A DNA stretch of 64,000 nucleotides from Hyphomicrobiales bacterium (GTDB taxonomy: Bacteria > Pseudomonadota > Alphaproteobacteria > Rhizobiales > Rhizobiaceae), in NCBI GenBank assembly GCA_900466875.1, contig UBNQ01000035.1:89939-153938 (forward strand). Direction: 5' to 3'. A program made the position numbers and the translations under genes. Every line of letters starts with the position of its first letter. The stretch's first letter is position 1. The notes beneath the pieces are model-generated. The model searched no databases, was not told the origin of the DNA, and saw only the letters and a list, made by a program, of their open reading frames with translations. This document shows, one piece after another, positions 41,194 to 50,642 of this stretch.

Positions 41194-42411
41194 TTAGAAT
41201 TGGCCGTTGGGCGGGGGAAGCCGGCCGTTCAAGTGGAAATCACCGATGGCGTGGTGCTTCCAGCGGACAGGATCGTGAACCGTGTGGGTGCGCGCATTTC
41301 GCCAGTGACGGTCAAGGTTCAGGGCTTCATCGGTGGCCGATGTGCCTGCAAGTTCGAACAGTGCGTTTGTTGCCTCCAGCGCGGCTTCCGTTGTGAGGAT
41401 TTTTGCGGTTGCCACAGCTAGAGACGCTTCGGTCGCCGCTTCGGGTGAGGGGGATACCTGGGCCATATCGATCTTGCGCCCGGCGCGCTCCACGACTGCA
41501 GCCGCCGCCTCGATCCTTACGGCGATCGCGCCGGCCCTTGCGATCAATAACGGATCATCGCCTGCAATCTCGATGCCGAGATTGCGATTGCCCCGCGACC
41601 GGGTTTTGACGAAGTCGATCATGTCGGCAAATGCAGCGCGGGCGATCCCGAGATCGACGGCGGCATGGAGCAACTGGCCGAGCGAGCCCAGGGGTGTCGG
41701 CTGCTCGAAGGCCTTGTAGTGATCGATGACGCAGTCCGCGGCCACATAGATATCGTCTATCGTCACGGTGCCGCTTGCCGTCGTCCGCTGGCCGAAACCG
41801 GCCCAGTCGTCCGTGATTGTCAGGCCGTTTGTGTCGCGCGGGACGAGCGCCATCACGATACGGTCCTGCTGATCCAGCGCGAAGATGGCAATCCAGTCGG
41901 CGAACAGCGCGCCGGTCGAGTAATATTTCTGACCGGAAATTCGGTAGCCTGGTCCATCAGGGACCAATCTCGTACTGATCGCGCCCGCGGCGCCGGTGTG
42001 CCTTTCGGCGAGCGCATTGGCGAAATGATCACCGGCCAGCGCGCGCGAAAAGAAATAGCGTTTTTGCTCCTCGGTGCCGGCAAGCCTTAGTACTTCGAGG
42101 ATATAAAAATGGTTCTGCGGGATCTGGCCGACAGAACTGTCGGCTTCCGACAGGATTGCCATGACTTCGGCGAGAAACGGATTGGAAATATCGGCGCCAC
42201 CATATTCGGCAGGAACCGTGATCCCGAGAATTCCCGATTGTGCCGTCAGCTCCATTTCGCGATGGGGCAGAATACGCTGCCGGTCACGAAGGCTCGATCC
42301 GGATCGGATCACATCGGCGAGCGCCTTCGCGGCATCGATGGCCTCATCCTCAGTGCTTATGTAAGAGGCTACGGCTTTGAGCTTGTGCGTCAAGCTGATG
42401 ATCCTGCTCAT
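41194..42411 (-). CDS. SfnB-family sulfur-acquisition oxidoreductase (acyl-CoA dehydrogenase fold)
   Basis: Flavin-dependent monooxygenase/dehydrogenase with the acyl-CoA dehydrogenase fold, 405 residues. It carries the hallmark C-terminal HWRNARTHTVHDPVRWKHHA shared by SfnB and DszC-type enzymes, plus FGQRTTASGTVTIDDIYV in the middle domain. SfnB-like proteins act in dimethyl sulfone and related organosulfur use with FMNH2. The frame opens at 42438, but AAGGAG eight bases before ATG 42411 decides the start. Its stop codon directly abuts that of the convergent Rrf2 gene, which may regulate it. Confidence 0.88.
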   Translation of the reverse strand: MSRIISLTHKLKAVASYISTEDEAIDAAKALADVIRSGSSLRDRQRILPHREMELTAQSGILGITVPAEYGGADISNPFLAEVMAILSEADSSVGQIPQNHFYILEVLRLAGTEEQKRYFFSRALAGDHFANALAERHTGAAGAISTRLVPDGPGYRISGQKYYSTGALFADWIAIFALDQQDRIVMALVPRDTNGLTITDDWAGFGQRTTASGTVTIDDIYVAADCVIDHYKAFEQPTPLGSLGQLLHAAVDLGIARAAFADMIDFVKTRSRGNRNLGIEIAGDDPLLIARAGAIAVRIEAAAAVVERAGRKIDMAQVSPSPEAATEASLAVATAKILTTEAALEATNALFELAGTSATDEALNLDRHWRNARTHTVHDPVRWKHHAIGDFHLNGRLPPPNGQF

Positions 42412-42680
42412 TCCACGCTCCTTGCATGAACGTGACATTCAGCCATGTCGTGGCTGTTTGGAGAAGAAACAAAGCGTTAAAAAGTGACGTAAGCTGAGCG
42501 TTTTTTGCTACCTCCACCCGCTCGAGAAGTTTGTCGGCCGAGGATGCAGAGTTCACAGGCCTTCCGTGTCCGGGCCATCGGTGTGTCGAGACTGTTACGG
42601 TCCGGATCTGCCGCATCGCCGCGCCGGCCGCATCGGGGCGTTTGGAATGTAGCGGAGAAATTAGGATCGGCAAATCATGG

Positions 42681-43685
42681 TCAATCCGTAACCTGATTTC
42701 GCAGCTTTCCTCCGTCGAGCAACAGCCTCACTGTTTTCGCCGCATTGCGCCGCATCTCGATTGCCGCGTGATCGGAATAAAAAGCGTTGTGTGGAGTGAT
42801 GACCAACCGCCCGGAAATCCACTCTTCGCGGTTACGCCATGCCGTCAGCAAGGGATGGTCGCCTGGAGGTTCCTTGACCAGAGTGTCGATCGCTGCCGCA
42901 GCCAGATGGCCGCTGCGCAAGGCGGCTGCCAGCGCGTCGAGATCGTCAATCAGTTCGCCGCGGGCGGTGTTGACAACGATCGCTCCGGGTTTCAGCTGAG
43001 AAAGACCGGATGCATCGAGAAGCCCGCGTGTCTCGGCCGTCGCCGGACAATGGAGCGAGACCACATCCGATTGATTGAGAAGGTCTTCCAGCCGCTCCGT
43101 CCGCTCGTATCCGATCGCCTTTTCGTGACCCGGCGGCTGGCCCGGATCATAACCGAGGATACGGAAGCCGAAGGGTTTCAGCCGGTTGACGACGGCAGTC
43201 CCGATCCGGCCGACACCAACCACGCCGACTGTCGCCCTGTTGGAACGGGAAAGCGGCTTGAGGCTATGGACCTGCCATCCGGACGCGTAGCCGCGGGCTC
43301 GGGCGTCGTGTTCCCACAGCCGACGATGCAGGGAGAGGATCATCGCCAGTGCATGATCGGCAACCTCCTCGGTGCCGTAATCGGGATTGTTGGCAAAGGG
43401 GATGCCGGCAGCAGTCAGTGCGGTGAGATCGATCTTCTCGTAGCCGACGCCATAACGCACCACACCTTTGCAGCGGGTGAGGTGAGCAATGCTCCTTGTC
43501 CCGAGCCGGGCGCCCCAGACCATCAGCGCATCGAGCCTCGCCAGGCGATCAGGAGCAAAGGATGTCTCATCGGTTGAGCCAAAGAAATCGATCTCGACAT
43601 CGCTGCCGAGCACGTCCGCTTCCAGATCAGGCGCGCCAATCATGTGGTCGGTAATGCCGACCACATATTTCCGTTCTGCTGCCAT
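42681..43685 (-). CDS. D-2-hydroxyacid dehydrogenase (phosphoglycerate dehydrogenase/CtBP-like)
   Basis: NAD-dependent D-2-hydroxyacid dehydrogenase of 334 residues. The Rossmann motif is VGVVGVGRIGTAVVNRLKPFGF, with the arginine of NTARGELIDD, a glutamate of the acid-base region, and the histidine in LVITPHNAFYSDHA. The CtBP-like group reduces 2-oxoacids or oxidises D-hydroxyacids. Within the sulfur block it could act on a 2-oxo- or 2-hydroxyacid skeleton left after desulfonation, for example a sulfolactate- or mercaptolactate-type compound, which is inference. It is co-directional with its neighbours, with spacers of 167 and 269 bases and no gene in either. Confidence 0.83.
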   Translation of the reverse strand: MAAERKYVVGITDHMIGAPDLEADVLGSDVEIDFFGSTDETSFAPDRLARLDALMVWGARLGTRSIAHLTRCKGVVRYGVGYEKIDLTALTAAGIPFANNPDYGTEEVADHALAMILSLHRRLWEHDARARGYASGWQVHSLKPLSRSNRATVGVVGVGRIGTAVVNRLKPFGFRILGYDPGQPPGHEKAIGYERTERLEDLLNQSDVVSLHCPATAETRGLLDASGLSQLKPGAIVVNTARGELIDDLDALAAALRSGHLAAAAIDTLVKEPPGDHPLLTAWRNREEWISGRLVITPHNAFYSDHAAIEMRRNAAKTVRLLLDGGKLRNQVTD

Positions 43686-43852
43686 GTTCGATTGTCTCTG
43701 AGGCGCTATTGCGACGCGGGAATGGGAGCAAATTGGCGTGATTTGAAGGAATGCCGAAATGCCCCAGCCTATGCGCCGGCATCGGGGGTGCCCCTATGCC
43801 AGCATTGTTCGATGGCACCAGAGATCGATCGCACCATCGCGTTGGTCACGGT

Positions 43853-44413
43853 CTATTCCGCCGCGATTGCCGAAGAAATGGAACGCGCGCTGATCAGCAG
43901 CGATGCTTCCGCGAGTGCCTGGTTGACGCGGCCGAGGATCGCGGGCGAGGGGGCTCCCTCAATGAAGTCACGACCGGAAGCATAGATTGCCGTCGGCGTC
44001 ACGAAGGCTTCGAAGAAGGCGAAAAGCGGGCGCAACTGATGCTCTACGACCAGCGAATGCCGGTCGCCGCCGCCCGTTGCCGTCAGGATGATCGGTTTGC
44101 CGCGCAGGTCGGACGGATCGAGCAGATCGATGACATGCTTGAACAGACCCGTATAGCTGCCCTTGTAGGTTGGCGAGCCGATCACGAGGGCTTCGGCTTC
44201 GATGATCGTTCGGATCACCTTGCGCGAGGCCGGATCCAGGTCCGCCACGGATCGCGCCGCTGCGAGCGATGCGCCGAGATCCTCGATGTCGAAGACTGCA
44301 TGCTGCAAACCCGTTTGCCTCGCCAGCGTTTCCGTCACACTTTCCACGAAGCGCCTGGTGCTGGAGGGGCGGGAGAGGTTGCCGGCAAAACCGACGATCA
44401 GGTTATTGCTCAT
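43853..44413 (-). CDS. NADPH-dependent FMN reductase (MsuE/SsuE-type)
   Basis: Flavin reductase of 186 residues with flavodoxin-like fold. The phosphate-binding loop is GNLSRPSSTRRFVE near residues 10-23, and the SPTYKGSYTGLFKHVIDLL motif is diagnostic for SsuE/MsuE enzymes. It supplies FMNH2 to two-component monooxygenases, here very probably the SfnB-like and SsuD-like enzymes. The frame opens at 44446; ATG 44413 with AAAGGAAA upstream is the start. It follows the second SfnB-like gene by 58 bases, consistent with one operon. Confidence 0.89.
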   Translation of the reverse strand: MSNNLIVGFAGNLSRPSSTRRFVESVTETLARQTGLQHAVFDIEDLGASLAAARSVADLDPASRKVIRTIIEAEALVIGSPTYKGSYTGLFKHVIDLLDPSDLRGKPIILTATGGGDRHSLVVEHQLRPLFAFFEAFVTPTAIYASGRDFIEGAPSPAILGRVNQALAEASLLISARSISSAIAAE

Positions 44414-44471
44414 TCCGTTTTCCTTTCGGTGCTCGCTCCGCGGCAAGCTTAGGTTGGGGGCATTGCCTGTG

Positions 44472-45656
44472 TCAGGCGGTTTTCAGAATGGATACGGTAG
44501 CCGGATATTCCGGCGACGAGCTGGCTTGGAGCCGATTCCACCGGCCAAAGGCAGCGCGGCCGAGAATGGCGATCGACGTATCTTCCTGTGGTGCATGAAC
44601 GAGGACAGATTGAACATCGCGGAAATGCCGCTCGAGACCTAGATCGGCGTTTAGGCCCGGATTGCCGATGCCGCGCACGGCGATTTCGACGGCCTCGCGG
44701 ATCTGGCGGCCTGCAAGGAGGCGCGCCCGTATCAACGGCTCCGCATCGCCGGTGTTACGTTCAAGCGCGCCGAAAATAAGCTGGCGGGCGCCGGAAACGA
44801 GGAGGTCGATTTCGCCCGACAGCGTGACGAAACGTTCCGTGCGGGCAATGGGATGGCCAAGATTGGCGGGCACACGCTCATGGGCAAAACGGATGAAGGT
44901 TTCCTGCGCCGCCTCTGCCGCTCCGAGATAGAGCGCCGTCAGCGCCAGGTTGATAGCCGCATGAGCGCGGTTGTCCTGTTGGGCAACGGACGGATCGACG
45001 AGGTCCAGGACGTTTTCCGCCGGGATCTCGACATCCGTATATTCGACGTCATGCGATCCGGTGGCGCGCATGCCGAGGCTTTTCCAGTTCTCGATGACGG
45101 TGATACCCGGCAGGCCGTTGGCAACCACAAAGGTTCCGACCCGTGCCGGCGTCTCGTCCGTATGTGCCCACACAAGGAAATGCGTCAGCCCATGCGCGCC
45201 GGTGACGAAACGTTTGCGACCCGTGATCGACCAGCCGTTTGCTGTGCGGCGGGCTTGGGTGGCTGGCAGGCCGCCACGGGCGGGTGAGCCGAGTTCGGGT
45301 TCGACGCGGGCGGCGTTGAGGAGCAGGGGGCGGTGTTTCGCATCTGCCAGAAGCTGCCGGTACAGACCTTCCGGCCAGTGGTTTTTTGTTGCCTGACCGA
45401 GATGATTGAAAATCGTCATAGCGCTGATGAGCGCGACCGATGGATCGCCACGTCCAAGTGCCGCAAGAATGTGGGCCGCATCGGCCAGCGTGCCGCCCCT
45501 GCCGCCATAACGGGCTGCAACCGTGCTTTCCAGAAGGCCCGCCTTGTGAACGGCATTGATGCCGACCCATGGAAACTGACCGGTCTGGTCCGCATCCGGT
45601 GCGGCCTCGGCAAGCGCGCGTGCAGCTGCGTCTAGGGCGGTTGGATCATAGGACAT
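44472..45656 (-). CDS. Acyl-CoA dehydrogenase-fold flavin monooxygenase (second SfnB/DszC-like enzyme)
   Basis: Flavoprotein of 394 residues, related to the 405-residue protein at 41194-42411 only by fold and family. It has the SLGMRATGSHDVEYTDVEIPAENVLDLV loop of DszC/SfnB-like enzymes and a C-terminal HFRDVQSVLVHAPQEDTSI region. It probably oxygenates an organosulfur substrate with FMNH2 from the reductase encoded immediately downstream. ATG 45656 lacks a strong ribosome-binding site, and the longer frame to 45719 adds only low-complexity residues. A hairpin terminator at 45721-45746 lies upstream of its start and isolates it from the SsuD-like gene. Confidence 0.82.
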   Translation of the reverse strand: MSYDPTALDAAARALAEAAPDADQTGQFPWVGINAVHKAGLLESTVAARYGGRGGTLADAAHILAALGRGDPSVALISAMTIFNHLGQATKNHWPEGLYRQLLADAKHRPLLLNAARVEPELGSPARGGLPATQARRTANGWSITGRKRFVTGAHGLTHFLVWAHTDETPARVGTFVVANGLPGITVIENWKSLGMRATGSHDVEYTDVEIPAENVLDLVDPSVAQQDNRAHAAINLALTALYLGAAEAAQETFIRFAHERVPANLGHPIARTERFVTLSGEIDLLVSGARQLIFGALERNTGDAEPLIRARLLAGRQIREAVEIAVRGIGNPGLNADLGLERHFRDVQSVLVHAPQEDTSIAILGRAAFGRWNRLQASSSPEYPATVSILKTA

Positions 45657-45720
45657 ACGGGGCAATGCTTTCTGGCTGGCGCGGGAATAGTGTCTGTCTG
45701 GTCCGCTTGTCGGAGCCAAA

Positions 45721-45746
45721 CGAGGTCCGGGAAAGTCCGGACCTCG
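45721..45746. terminator. Hairpin following the SsuD-like gene
   Basis: Perfect 10-bp stem CGAGGTCCGG/CCGGACCTCG with a 6-base loop, starting 9 bases after the SsuD-like stop in the direction of transcription. Only a short TTT follows, so it may be a weak terminator or a stabilising stem. It separates two sulfur transcription units. Confidence 0.65.
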
Positions 45747-45754
45747 ATACCTGA

Positions 45755-46858
45755 TCAGGCGGCATTCTTGCGTCTGGCCTCTTCCCGTTCGCGAATGCCT
45801 TCACGGACAAGCGGCAGGACGTAACGCCCGTAATCGACGGCGTCATTGTAGTTGTCGTATCCGCGGATGGAGATCAGGTCGGCCCCGAGATCGATGTAAT
45901 CGAGGATGGAGTCGGCAATCGTACGCGGCGAACCGACAAGCGCGGTGGTGGCGCCGCTGGCATTGGTTGCGGTGACGGTCGGATACCAGAGGGCGCGGTC
46001 ATGCACGTCGCCGCGTTTGGCGATGTCGAGCAGGCGTTGCGACCCGACATTGGCGGGCGCCGCAGCGTTGATCGGCGCGCGGGCAAGGCCCTTTTCGCGG
46101 TTCGCAGTCAGCTGATCGAGCACCTTGTGCGCTTTTTCCCATGCCAGTTCGTCGGTCTCGGCAACGATCGGACGGAAGGTGACCCAAATGCGCGGACGAT
46201 CCGTGCGGCCGGCCTTTTCCGCTTCCGCATAGACGCGGTCGATCTGTTGCTTGGTCTCCGCCAGCGGCTCGCCCCACAGGCCAAAAATATCGCAGAGCGA
46301 GCCGCCGATCCGATAGGCGGCGTCAGAGGAGCCGCCGAGAGAAATCGGGATCGTGCCGTTTGTCGGACGTACGGCGCTGCGGAACTGCTTGAACTGATAA
46401 TACTTTCCGTCGAAGTCGAAGGGTTCTTTCGACGTCCAGGCAAGGCGCAGGATGCGGATATATTCCTCCTGCCGCTCATAGCGTTCTTCCTTGTTGAGGA
46501 AATCACCCTCGCGGGCCTGCTCCTCATCGCTGCCGCCGGCGATGAAGTGAACGACCACGCGGCCGCCACTCAGCTGGTCGAGGGTGGCGAGCGATTTGGC
46601 TGCGACCGTCGGATAGACGGTGTTCGGCCTCAACGCCACGATGATCTTGATGTGCTTCGTGTGTGCGAGAATCGTCGCGCCCAGCGTGAACGGATCGAAA
46701 GATGAGGAGGAGTAAGGGATGAGGGTGTAGTTGAAACCGTAATCATCGAGAGAGCGGGCGTAACGCTCCAGAAAAAGCGGATCGACAGGTGCGTCGGGAA
46801 TGGGGTTCAGGTCATTCGAGGCGTTGGGAAAGCTAACGCTGATAAATTCCGCTGACAT
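45755..46858 (-). CDS. SsuD-like alkanesulfonate monooxygenase (LLM class)
   Basis: FMNH2-dependent sulfonate monooxygenase-type protein, 367 residues (E. coli SsuD is 381). The TIM-barrel motifs GGRVVVHFIAGGSDEEQ near residue 98-114 and FLNKEERYERQEEYIRILR are characteristic of SsuD/SfnG. Enzymes of this group split the C-S bond of alkanesulfonates or dimethyl sulfone products to sulfite and aldehyde. AAGGAG precedes the ATG. A 33-bp conserved element (46912-46944) lies 54 bases upstream of the start, and a hairpin follows the stop, so it appears to be a single-gene transcript. Confidence 0.89.
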   Translation of the reverse strand: MSAEFISVSFPNASNDLNPIPDAPVDPLFLERYARSLDDYGFNYTLIPYSSSSFDPFTLGATILAHTKHIKIIVALRPNTVYPTVAAKSLATLDQLSGGRVVVHFIAGGSDEEQAREGDFLNKEERYERQEEYIRILRLAWTSKEPFDFDGKYYQFKQFRSAVRPTNGTIPISLGGSSDAAYRIGGSLCDIFGLWGEPLAETKQQIDRVYAEAEKAGRTDRPRIWVTFRPIVAETDELAWEKAHKVLDQLTANREKGLARAPINAAAPANVGSQRLLDIAKRGDVHDRALWYPTVTATNASGATTALVGSPRTIADSILDYIDLGADLISIRGYDNYNDAVDYGRYVLPLVREGIREREEARRKNAA

Positions 46859-46911
46859 AGGAGCTCCTTGAAATTGCCGGCCAGTGTTGAAAGGTTACGG
46901 AGAGCGAGGCC

Positions 46912-46944
46912 GATGAGGAAGACAGACCGTTCTTTTTCTATGGA
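46912..46944 (-). promoter_or_regulatory. Conserved 33-bp sulfur-gene promoter element, copy A
   Basis: Plus-strand layout: GATGAGGAAGAC, a 6-base spacer, then TTCTTTTTCTATGGA. The same layout recurs at 53620-53652 with one difference outside the spacer (26 of 27 positions identical). Copy A ends 54 bases before the SsuD-like start codon on the minus strand, so it probably contains an activator site and part of the promoter. Next to it an AGAAAATATTCTCT near-palindrome is seen (46951-46964). The spacer to the next gene holds nothing else. Confidence 0.65.
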
Positions 46945-47026
46945 TTATGTAGAAAATATTCTCTGTCTGAATGCGTGATATAGGTGAGCCAACCAAAGGG
47001 CAGGCTCGGTCCGAAATGTTGGCAGA

Positions 47027-48115
47027 TCATGATGCCGGGGACGGCGACCAGCCAAGCGCGGGCGCAACGGTCTGTGCGAGGTCGGTCAGAAGCCGAACGT
47101 TTTCGGGAAGATCGAAAGCCGGCGGCAGGAAGAGCACCACTTCGTCCGCGGCCGCCAAGCCCGGATCATTGAACACCGCCTCGGTGACCTGATCGGGTGT
47201 TCCCTGGAAGACGGGTGAAATCTGCGCGCCTTCCGGCTGGCGCGGCGGCTCAAGCGCGCCTTTGGGGCGTGATGCGGCGATACCTTTGGTTCGGCGCTCG
47301 ATATCGTAGGCCGCATATTTGTCGCGCAGTTCTGCCGTGGTACCGACAAGAATGGATGCGGCGACGGCCACCGACGGAGGCTCCGTTCCCCAGATACGAG
47401 CCCAAGTGCTGCGATAGGCATCAATGATACGGGCCTGATAGGCGCCGAAACTCTCGCCATCGTTCTGGTCATGCTGCACGGTGCCGCAGATCAGCCCAAT
47501 ACCCAGTTCGGCCGCCTGGATTGCCGAATTCAGACTTGCCGATCCCTGTCTGATGCGGCTGCGCAATGTCGGACTATGAGGTGTGACCCGCAGTTCAGCC
47601 CCTTGTGGTGCGCCTTGGCCGGCTTCGGTGACGGTGTGCAGAACCTCACCGGAGATCGCTGCGAGGAAACGCGCCTGACGCCGCTTGGCTTCGGTTCGGG
47701 CGTCGGTGCCGATCGTGCCGAAAACAGCGTCAAAAGCTGCGTTTGCGCCTGTCGATATCGCGAGTTCCAGACGCCCGCCGATCAGGAAATCGGTGGTGCC
47801 TGCTGCTTCGGCCAGTAGGATGGGGTCCTGATAACGCATGGGAATGACGGCCGAGCCGAGTGTAATGCGACTCGTGTGCTGGCCGATTGCCGCAAAGAAC
47901 GGAAGCGGCGATGAGAGATAATGATCGAAGTGCCGCTGATAAGCCCAGCCCGACTGGTAACCCAGTTGCTCGGCTTGCTTGAAAAGTTCGATACCGTCGC
48001 GGAACCCCTGAGCCGGCCCGGCGTCGTCATTGAAAGATACCCGTGTGTTGAAACCTAGTCGTTGTTTGGGACGGAAGGACGCGGGCAGCGCATTGGCGGG
48101 CAAAGCAAGGGTCAT
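47027..48115 (-). CDS. LLM-class flavin-dependent oxidoreductase
   Basis: Luciferase-like flavin monooxygenase-type protein of 362 residues. Segments GFNTRVSFNDD near the N-terminus, SRITLGSAVIPMRYQDPILLAEAAGTTD and GRLELAISTGAN fit the family. The C-terminal half is less conserved. It is distinct from the SsuD-like enzyme next to it. Its ATG overlaps the stop of the double ABC ATPase gene (ATGA), so it is translationally coupled to the importer and probably acts on the imported organosulfur compound. The substrate is unknown. Confidence 0.84.
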   Translation of the reverse strand: MTLALPANALPASFRPKQRLGFNTRVSFNDDAGPAQGFRDGIELFKQAEQLGYQSGWAYQRHFDHYLSSPLPFFAAIGQHTSRITLGSAVIPMRYQDPILLAEAAGTTDFLIGGRLELAISTGANAAFDAVFGTIGTDARTEAKRRQARFLAAISGEVLHTVTEAGQGAPQGAELRVTPHSPTLRSRIRQGSASLNSAIQAAELGIGLICGTVQHDQNDGESFGAYQARIIDAYRSTWARIWGTEPPSVAVAASILVGTTAELRDKYAAYDIERRTKGIAASRPKGALEPPRQPEGAQISPVFQGTPDQVTEAVFNDPGLAAADEVVLFLPPAFDLPENVRLLTDLAQTVAPALGWSPSPAS

Positions 48116-49815
48116 GCGAGCTGCTCCTGCCGGTAGGTGTGTCGCGCTTTTGGCTGAAGCGCAGGTCTGGCTTCGGAAATCCCCGCCGGAATCGATTCCA
48201 GCAGCGAGGCGGTATAGGCATGCCGCGGATTTTCGAAGATGTCCGTCACGCTTCCCTGCTCGACGACGCTGCCCTGTTTCATAACGGAGACGGTGTGCGC
48301 AAGCTGGCGCACCAGCGCCAGATCGTGAGACACGAAGATATAGGTCAAGCCAAGCTTTGCCTGCAGCGTCAGCAGCACCTCGACGATATCCGCCTGCACG
48401 CTGACATCGAGGGCGGATGTCGGTTCATCGAGCACGATGACATCCGGCTTAAGCACCAGCGAACGGGCGATGGCCACACGCTGACGCTGGCCGCCGGAAA
48501 GTGCTCCCGGTTTGCGGGACAGAAGGTGTTCCGCGAGCCCGACATTGGCCAGCGCCTCACGCACCTGCGCAGCCCTTTCCTGTGATGTGCCGATCCTGAA
48601 CCGGTCGAGAGGTTCGCGGACGAGATGTTCGACGGTCCATGTCGGGTCGAGCGAGGTAAACGGGTTCTGGTAAACCAACTGAAGATGCCGCCAGACCGAA
48701 CGCAGCGATTGATGCGAGCGCCCGGACACACGGTCTCCCGCGACCGAGATCTCGCCGCTGTCGGGTTCTTCCAGCCCGAGCAAAAGCCGGATCGTCGTCG
48801 TCTTGCCGGAGCCGGATTCACCGACCAGCGCATGCGTCGTGCCAGCGGGGACGGCGAAGGACACGTTGTCGACAGCCGTCAGAATCTTGCCATCGACCGC
48901 GAATGTCTTGGTGACGGCGCTGACCTCGATTTTGGGTGCTTCGCGGGACGTGCGCGGGCGCAGGCCGGGATCGCGCAGTTTGGCGTAACGATCCGGGTTG
49001 AGCGCCGGAACATCGGCGTGCAGTTTGCGCGCATAGGCGGAAGCAGGGGATGAGAAGACGGAGGAGGTTTTTCCGGCCTCCTGAACACTGCCGTTTTTCA
49101 GGACGACGAGGCTGTCGGTTCGCTCGGCTGCGATCGCCAGATCGTGGGTGATCAGCAAAAGGCTGATATCCAGGTCCTGCTGCAAACGGGACAGCAGGTC
49201 GAGAATGCGTTTCTGAATGGTGACGTCGAGCGCTGACGTCGGTTCGTCGGCGACCAGAAGCGCCGGGCGCGGTAGGACGGCAAGTCCGATCAGCACACGT
49301 TGCAGCATGCCGCCGGAGAGCTGATGCGGATAGGAATCATACACCCGTTGCGGATTGTCGAGCCCGACCTGTGCAAAGGTTTCGAGAATGAGCGCCTTGC
49401 GGATGGCCGTGTTCGTTTCGCCGGTCAGCGCCGCTGCTTCCATCGCCTGCACGCCGATGGTGCGCACCGGATTGAGCGAATTGCCAGGGTCCTGCGGCAC
49501 GAAACCGATGGCCCGCCCGCGCAAGGGGCGGAACCGGCGTTCCGGCAGAGCCAGGATTTCCTGCCCCTCGAATTCCACCTGTCCGGAAGCCGACGCGCCG
49601 CTTGGCAGCAGCCGCAACACGGCGCGGGCGATGGTGGATTTGCCGGAACCGGATTCACCGATCAATGCAAGACTTTTGCCGCGGCCGAGTTCGAAGCCGA
49701 CGTCGTGGACGACCTCCTGTCGGCCATAGGAAACCGACAGGTTGCGGACCTTGAGAAGCGGCGCGGCAGTTGCCGGGTAAAGGAGAGTAGGGGTCAGTCT
49801 GTCTTGCGAAGCCAT
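48112..49815 (-). CDS. Oligopeptide-type ABC transporter, fused double ATP-binding protein
   Basis: ATPase of 567 residues with two ABC domains. The first Walker A is GESGSGKST near residue 50 with signature LSGGMLQRVLIGLAV, and the second is GESGSGKTT near residue 340 with LSGGQRQRVAIARSL. Each carries its own Walker B and switch histidine. The open frame extends far upstream only because it lacks stops; ATG 49815 with AGGA seven bases upstream begins the true protein and overlaps the permease stop by 22 bases. It serves the importer encoded at 53339-49794 and is coupled to the LLM enzyme downstream. Confidence 0.89.
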   Translation of the reverse strand: MASQDRLTPTLLYPATAAPLLKVRNLSVSYGRQEVVHDVGFELGRGKSLALIGESGSGKSTIARAVLRLLPSGASASGQVEFEGQEILALPERRFRPLRGRAIGFVPQDPGNSLNPVRTIGVQAMEAAALTGETNTAIRKALILETFAQVGLDNPQRVYDSYPHQLSGGMLQRVLIGLAVLPRPALLVADEPTSALDVTIQKRILDLLSRLQQDLDISLLLITHDLAIAAERTDSLVVLKNGSVQEAGKTSSVFSSPASAYARKLHADVPALNPDRYAKLRDPGLRPRTSREAPKIEVSAVTKTFAVDGKILTAVDNVSFAVPAGTTHALVGESGSGKTTTIRLLLGLEEPDSGEISVAGDRVSGRSHQSLRSVWRHLQLVYQNPFTSLDPTWTVEHLVREPLDRFRIGTSQERAAQVREALANVGLAEHLLSRKPGALSGGQRQRVAIARSLVLKPDVIVLDEPTSALDVSVQADIVEVLLTLQAKLGLTYIFVSHDLALVRQLAHTVSVMKQGSVVEQGSVTDIFENPRHAYTASLLESIPAGISEARPALQPKARHTYRQEQLA

Positions 49816-50642
49816 CGGCTGATCCTGTTCACGGAGAGGACGGTTAAGATGGTGACAAAGGCGGGGGCGTAAACGAGCCATGGCCATTTGAGGTAGTCCT
49901 TGCCGATCGAGATCAGCAGACCCCAGTCGGAGGCGGGCGGCGGGTCGCCGTAGCCGAGGAAGGCGAGGCTGGCGATCACCAGGATCGACTCGCCGAATTG
50001 CAAAACCGCAAGCGGCAGAATCGAGCGCGAGGCATTGGGCAGAACATGGCGCCAGAGGATGAACCAGCGCGAACCGCCTGACAGAAAAGCGGCCTCGACG
50101 AATGTAGCTTGCCGCGTCTTGATGACCTCGGCACGGGTGACGCGGGCAAAGATCGCTACCGCCGAAACGCCGGTGGCAATGGCGGCGTTGATGGTCTCGA
50201 AGCCGATCGCGGTGACGATAATGACGGCGAGCAGGAATTTCGGGATTGCCAGAAGGACATCGACGAGGCGGGCGAAGATGACATCGACCCAGCCGCCGAG
50301 AAAGCCGGAGATCAGGCCGATGAGACCGCCGAACAGAACGCCGATCACCACGGCAATCAGCGCGCTCGTGACCGAGGAGGCAGTGCCATAAACGACACGG
50401 GCGTAAACGTCGCGACCGAGATGATCCGTGCCGAACCAGTGCGCGAAGCTCGGTCCGAGCAGCTTGTCGGCCGGCACGCCAACCACCGGGCTGTAACTGG
50501 TGAACAGGCTCGGTGCCAGTGACCAGGCCAGCACGATCGTGACGATCAGCAGAGAGAGAGCCACGGTAACGGGGAGCCGAAAGGCTGCGAAGCGGCTTGC
50601 AGAGCCTGAACCGCGAAGCGATGGATTGGATACGAAGCTCAT
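49794..50642 (-). CDS. ABC transporter permease, DppC-type
   Basis: Inner-membrane permease of 282 residues. A hydrophobic segment at about residues 24-46, the DppC hallmark FGTDHLGRDVYARVVYGTA near residue 94, and the permease loop around EAAFLSGGSRWFILWRHVLPN near residue 200 are visible. It pairs with the DppB-type permease whose gene it overlaps (ATGA). Its 3' end overlaps the ATPase gene. The importer probably carries an organosulfur compound or peptide-linked sulfur source, judged from the operon partner. Confidence 0.9.
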   Translation of the reverse strand: MSFVSNPSLRGSGSASRFAAFRLPVTVALSLLIVTIVLAWSLAPSLFTSYSPVVGVPADKLLGPSFAHWFGTDHLGRDVYARVVYGTASSVTSALIAVVIGVLFGGLIGLISGFLGGWVDVIFARLVDVLLAIPKFLLAVIIVTAIGFETINAAIATGVSAVAIFARVTRAEVIKTRQATFVEAAFLSGGSRWFILWRHVLPNASRSILPLAVLQFGESILVIASLAFLGYGDPPPASDWGLLISIGKDYLKWPWLVYAPAFVTILTVLSVNRISRWLRKTD

